A DNA stretch of 64,000 bases from Lepisosteus oculatus (Eukaryota > Chordata > Actinopteri > Semionotiformes > Lepisosteidae): contig NC_090699.1 of assembly GCF_040954835.1 (NCBI RefSeq), positions 17,353,817 to 17,417,816 on the forward strand, given 5' to 3'. The position numbers and the translations under genes are program-made. The notes under the pieces are model-generated. The model saw only the letters and a program-made list of their open reading frames with translations, was not told the DNA's origin and searched no databases. The stretch's first letter is position 1, and every line of letters starts with the position of its first letter. Below, piece after piece: positions 60,401-64,000 of the stretch.

Positions 60401-63400
60401 TACTTAAAAGTGTGCTGAGTGCTTCCTTATGTAGTCTAATATTTGGTATCCCTCTACTGTGTTAAGTGTGTAGTTGTGTTCTGTGCCTTGCAGATGATGC
60501 GTGTTCTTTGTGCTTTCAGGCAAAGCGTCTAGAGTTGGCGGGGAGCCAGGGATAACCAGAGCAGTTTTGACAAAAATCCAGGTAAGCTGTACTGTGTGTG
60601 AGAACCACTACAAATGCCCTCCTACCCTTGTCAAGGACTTGAGCGCTGTACAGGGTAAAGGAAGGGGCGTTTGTCATTGTTTAATGTTTATGTATTTCGC
60701 TTTTAACGAGTCCTGATAACCTGGTCCAGAAGTGAATGAATCTTGTGTGCGCAGGTCTGTGAAAGGCCTGCTGTGTATTTGCTAGATACCCCTGGAGTCC
60801 TGCCTCCCAGAATAGAAAATATAGAAACGGGAATGAAGCTGGCGCTGTGTGGTAAGGACTACTGTACTTCTCTGTCAGGTTCAGTCATACTGTTAGATGT
60901 TGAAACGCTATGCCACAATTTTGAGTAGGGAATTCAGATGGGATTTTTGTTATATAATTGTGTCTTGGTACCTTATGTAATTTTCTCATTTCATCCTTTA
61001 TTAAACCAGATGTGTTACTTGAGAACAAAGTCTCTTTTACATCAAACCGGTGAACCATAATTCAGTTTGGATTTACCAGACATCCAAGTTTCAGTACAAG
61101 CTGCACTGGTATACAGCTCCAGTCCTGGAGGACCTGATTCTTCCAGGTTTTCCAGGTATCTTAAGATAACTGGAGATCTTTGAAAAATGTGTTAATTCTT
61201 TTCAAATGTTAAAGATAATTTATAACAGGGCAAGAAGGAAGCAGAGCACAAAGAATTAGCAAGAATCAAGTCTTGCATTTGAGTAACAATTCAGTTTAAG
61301 GCTACTTTGTGCTAACATATAGCGCATATATTTTCAACACAGTGGGGGTTAGAGATCAAAGTGCGAACCTGGTGCAGTTATGATTATGTATCACCTCAGT
61401 AAGGCCAATAAGAGGAGGTGGAGAGAAAACCTGCAGGGCTCCAGGACGGGAGTTGTGCTTCACTGGACTGAATTGCCTATCTGGGACTGTTGTCCTAATT
61501 AAAGTAAAGCAAAAACATTTGGAAAGTATGTGTTACAGTTCATGTGCCACTGTAATAATATCACAGTTCCTTTGATCTGTACTTTTTATTGGAATGTTTC
61601 CCATCATCTAGTCTTGTTTTACTCTAGTTTTGACAAATCAAAGCACTTCTGTAGATTTGAGCTCTTGAATGATGGTCTGTTCAGTGTTAAATTAGACTGT
61701 TAAATCTGTGTTAAATGTATGTTTATTTTATAGGAACTATATTGGACCACTTAGTGGGTGAAGATATCATTGCTGATTACTTACTGTACACTTTGAACAG
61801 GATGGAGAAATTTGGGTAAACCTCCATCTCTTTTTCTTGGTATTTTTTTAATACTTTTAATGGTATTATTTATCAAACTCAGGGTCAGTTGTATTAAGCT
61901 GGCGTCACACTACAGGACTCGACACAACTTCTAGTCAGAGAGCATGTCAAATTTCACAACTGCAGTTGCTGAATCTCGCTGCCTTTTCTGTCAAATTAAA
62001 TGACTAGGAATCGCAGGGAGTGACTAATTACACGATTTCCTCACGACTTTTCATTGTGGTTCCAAATCTCGTATTGGGCCGCGAAAGTACCGCGAGGTCG
62101 CCTCATTTTGGCCGCCAGTCAACGTGGAGCACAAGAGAAGCACCGCATGAAAATAAACAAACAACATGGACAATAAGCACAGAAACATCTTGAAAAATGT
62201 AACACAGGCATTGTTTTCCACAAATAAACATCTTCAAAAATATCATTCTTCTTGAGAAATATAGCTCCAATTTTCAAAAATAAAACACAGTTAAAAATAT
62301 AAAACAGCTCTAAAACAAATATTGTAAACAAATTAGTATTGCGCTATAACATAATGGGCACATTATCTCACAAGTACACATCTGGCTCACTGCCCACCCC
62401 TACGATTTGCGACTTGTTACGAGAAAATCAAACCAGTTTGATTTTATCCTAGCGAGTCGTAGAGAGTCATAGGGGCTGTTAGGAGCACCATAACTGAGTT
62501 GCTGGGGGTGTCACACTACGCAACTGATGGTAATGGGGGTGCTCTGCGACTCCCTACAACTCGCTGTGATTTTCTTACGATTATGTAAATGAAGGCTATG
62601 ACGGAAAATCCAAGGAAAAGCCGTGCATTAGTAAATGTCACCCATAGTTAAAATGCCGTGACTACGCTCAGACCTATGGGTAGTGGTTATCTTGAGGGTT
62701 AGTACTAGCTTCCTTCATGACACAGTGAAAGCATTAAGCATGGGGCATTAAGCATCCTTAAAAAGTATAGTTCTTTACATTATTGATAGGGAGCTACATT
62801 GTTAAAGACTTAACTTTACCATGATTAAAGTAATTTCTTGTTATTTTAAGATGTACCTATGATTGTTGCCTGCTTAGTACCATCGTTTACTATGCTTTAG
62901 AACAAGTGTGCAATGAACTGTGATTGTGGTGGCTTATCTGTCACTCTTCTGGCCTGTGTTTGCAGTTGTGATTTGCAGCCAGTTCTTTTGCTTGGCATGG
63001 CATTTCGAACTGAGCCGCAGGCCCTGTCCTCTCTGTCGTCCGCGCAGCTATGTGGAGAAGTACGGGCTGGAGGAGCCCTGCGATGACATCCAGCACGTCC
63101 TGAAGCAGATCGCAGTGAAGCTCGGGAAGACGCAGAGGGTAAAGGCCATCACTGGAGTGGGTGAGCTGTCTTGAAATGCGCAGGAGTTAACCACCCTTCT
63201 GTGAATCTCGGCGTGTAGTTTCCCTGGGATGCTTATTGGTGCGGGTGTTTTCACAAAAGCTTCAGAAAGATCTGAAAAACTGAACTGCTGCCCCACTGAG
63301 ATCCTGGGATTAATAGCCAGACTGGCTACATGGCAGAAATTGCCTCCTCTTGTTTAACGTTTATATTGTTCTGATTCTGATACAGGGCGGCACAGTGTTT

Positions 63401-63848
63401 AGCATTGCTGCCTAACAATGTGGGGCACTGGGTTGAAATCCAGTCCTGTGGTGCTCGCTGAGTAGAGTTTGCATATTCTCCCTCTGTCTGTGTGGGTTTT
63501 TGCCAGGCGCTCCAGTTTCCTCCCACAGTCCAAAGACATGCTGTCAGGTTAGCTGGCTTCTGGGAAAATGGGCCCTGGGATGAGTGTGTACGTGTCTGTG
63601 TCTGTCCTGCGATGGACTGGTGTCCTGTTCAGGGTGTATTGCCTCTGTTGCCTGCTGGGATAGGCACTGGCTCCCCTGCAACCCTGTGTTAGATAAAGCA
63701 GTTAGAAAATGGATGAATGGATTTCAATACCCAGCGTGGTCTTCTCTCAGGCAACATCACCATTACCATGCCAAACTACAGCGCTGCTGCTTACCACTTC
63801 CTCAGAGCCTTCAGGAAGGGGGATCTGGGCCGGGTGATGCTGGACTGA
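57442..63848 (+). CDS. mtg1: Mitochondrial ribosome-associated GTPase 1 (eleven exons)
   Basis: Exons: 57442-57544, 57877-57941, 58137-58241, 59183-59269, 59672-59728, 60157-60247, 60520-60581, 60755-60851, 61734-61815, 63048-63160 and 63751-63848. They give 319 residues (human 334). It is a circularly permuted GTPase: G4 NKMD at 80-83 comes before G1 GVPNVGKSS at 149-157, then G2 around Thr182 in PGITR, and G3 DTPG at 201-204. DVAHWFPGHMAK near the N-terminus is typical of the YlqF/MTG1 family, which helps assemble the large mitochondrial ribosomal subunit at the inner membrane. The start at 57442 matches human MRL; an in-frame ATG at 57421 would add seven residues. The second intron is AT-AC. 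The last exon ends GRVMLD, about 14 residues before the human end. The poly(A) site lies beyond the window. Confidence 0.96.
57942..58136 (+). other. U12-type AT-AC intron of MTG1
   Basis: The donor reads ATATCCTTT directly after GCC AGA, an exact U12 5' splice site. TCTTTAAC at 58121-58128 resembles the U12 branch site TTCCTTAAC, and its adenine lies 9 bases from the terminal AC (58135-58136). This is the only junction here that keeps the frame and restores the family sequence DARIPLSGRNPLFQ. No GT-AG alternative does so. Confidence 0.9.
58612..58910. repeat. Interspersed repeat in MTG1 intron 3
   Basis: 'aagttcacgtttatttgtca', 'acagtggaacgaaatatcgt' and 'tgacagcctgtgggaagaag' are phrases of a very common fish repeat. 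Its class is left open. Confidence 0.55.
61900..62600. mobile_element. Possible nonautonomous DNA transposon with palindromes
   Basis: 'gtcacactac' occurs at 61904-61913 and again at 62510-62519. Internal palindromic text (AAATCAAACCAGTTTGATTTT near 62427) and repeated 'acgactc/gagtcgt' words recur between. No open frame is seen. It lies in MTG1 intron 9; the borders are uncertain. Confidence 0.4.
63383..63722 (+). repeat. L2/V-SINE-type repeat, best copy
   Basis: 'gcggcacagtgtttagcatt', 'ttgggtttttgccaggcgc'-type text, 'actggtgtcctgttcagggt' and 'taaagcagttagaaaatgga' appear in order. It ends 28 bases before the last MTG1 exon. Confidence 0.85.
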
Positions 63849-63870
63849 TGCAGTATTCTCTGGTGGCGTC

Positions 63871-63955
63871 GCCATCACTGAGCGTCTCTCAGGGGGTATC
63901 GCCATCACTGGGCATCTCTCCGGGGGTATCGCCATCACTTTGCCCGACTACAGCC
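63871..63955 (+). repeat. 30-bp tandem repeat after the MTG1 stop
   Basis: Two full units (63871-63900 and 63901-63930) with the same length and few differences, then a third partial unit. The unit contains 'tctctcagggggtatcgcc', which resembles the splice acceptor and start of the last MTG1 exon (see findings). Confidence 0.85.
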
Positions 63956-64000
63956 CTGCTTCATCACATCCTACAGGAGCTAAACTGAACAAACGCACTG

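Overview
The window is vertebrate nuclear DNA with compact split genes in long, repeat-filled introns. Gene content and synteny point to a ray-finned fish. Copies of LINE-tail and SINE families that I associate with gar, bowfin and sturgeon suggest a non-teleost lineage, but that is inference from memory of repeat families. No species is assigned. Gene models were built by hand from splice sites, reading-frame phase and recalled human proteins.

Layout. 1-4683: intergenic, mostly old repeats. 4684-10972 (+): TMEM72, five exons. 15755-15957 (+): an orphan promoter and first exon, possibly that of RASSF4. 18792-21637 and 23699-25297 (both -): two tandem CXC chemokine genes, each with four coding exons and identical intron phases. 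27145-42838 (+): RASSF4, ten coding exons, ending in a SARAH domain. 31360-32585 (-): DEPP1, nested antisense in a RASSF4 intron, with its own TATA box and a FOXO-type motif. 42839-44105: RASSF4 3'UTR. 44106-50170: gene-free, with a minisatellite and a decayed L1-type retrotransposon. 50502-56055 (+): PAOX, seven exons, ending in a peroxisomal SRL signal. 57442-63848 (+): MTG1, eleven exons, including an AT-AC intron with the hallmarks of U12 splicing.

The genes form two conserved blocks. TMEM72, RASSF4 and nested DEPP1 match human 10q11.21. PAOX followed by MTG1 matches human 10q26.3. Here the blocks are adjacent, separated by about 8 kb. The two chemokine genes between TMEM72 and RASSF4 are the most lineage-specific part. 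Both encode six-cysteine mature proteins, two more than the CXC norm, and both have basic tails. Chemokine gene 1 has a TATA box with two NF-kB-like sites just upstream, so an inflammation-inducible role is likely.

Other points are a 30-bp tandem array just after the MTG1 stop that resembles the start of its last exon, several CTCF-like motifs, a Penelope-like fragment with a hammerhead-like core, and many SINE, LINE and DNA-transposon remnants.
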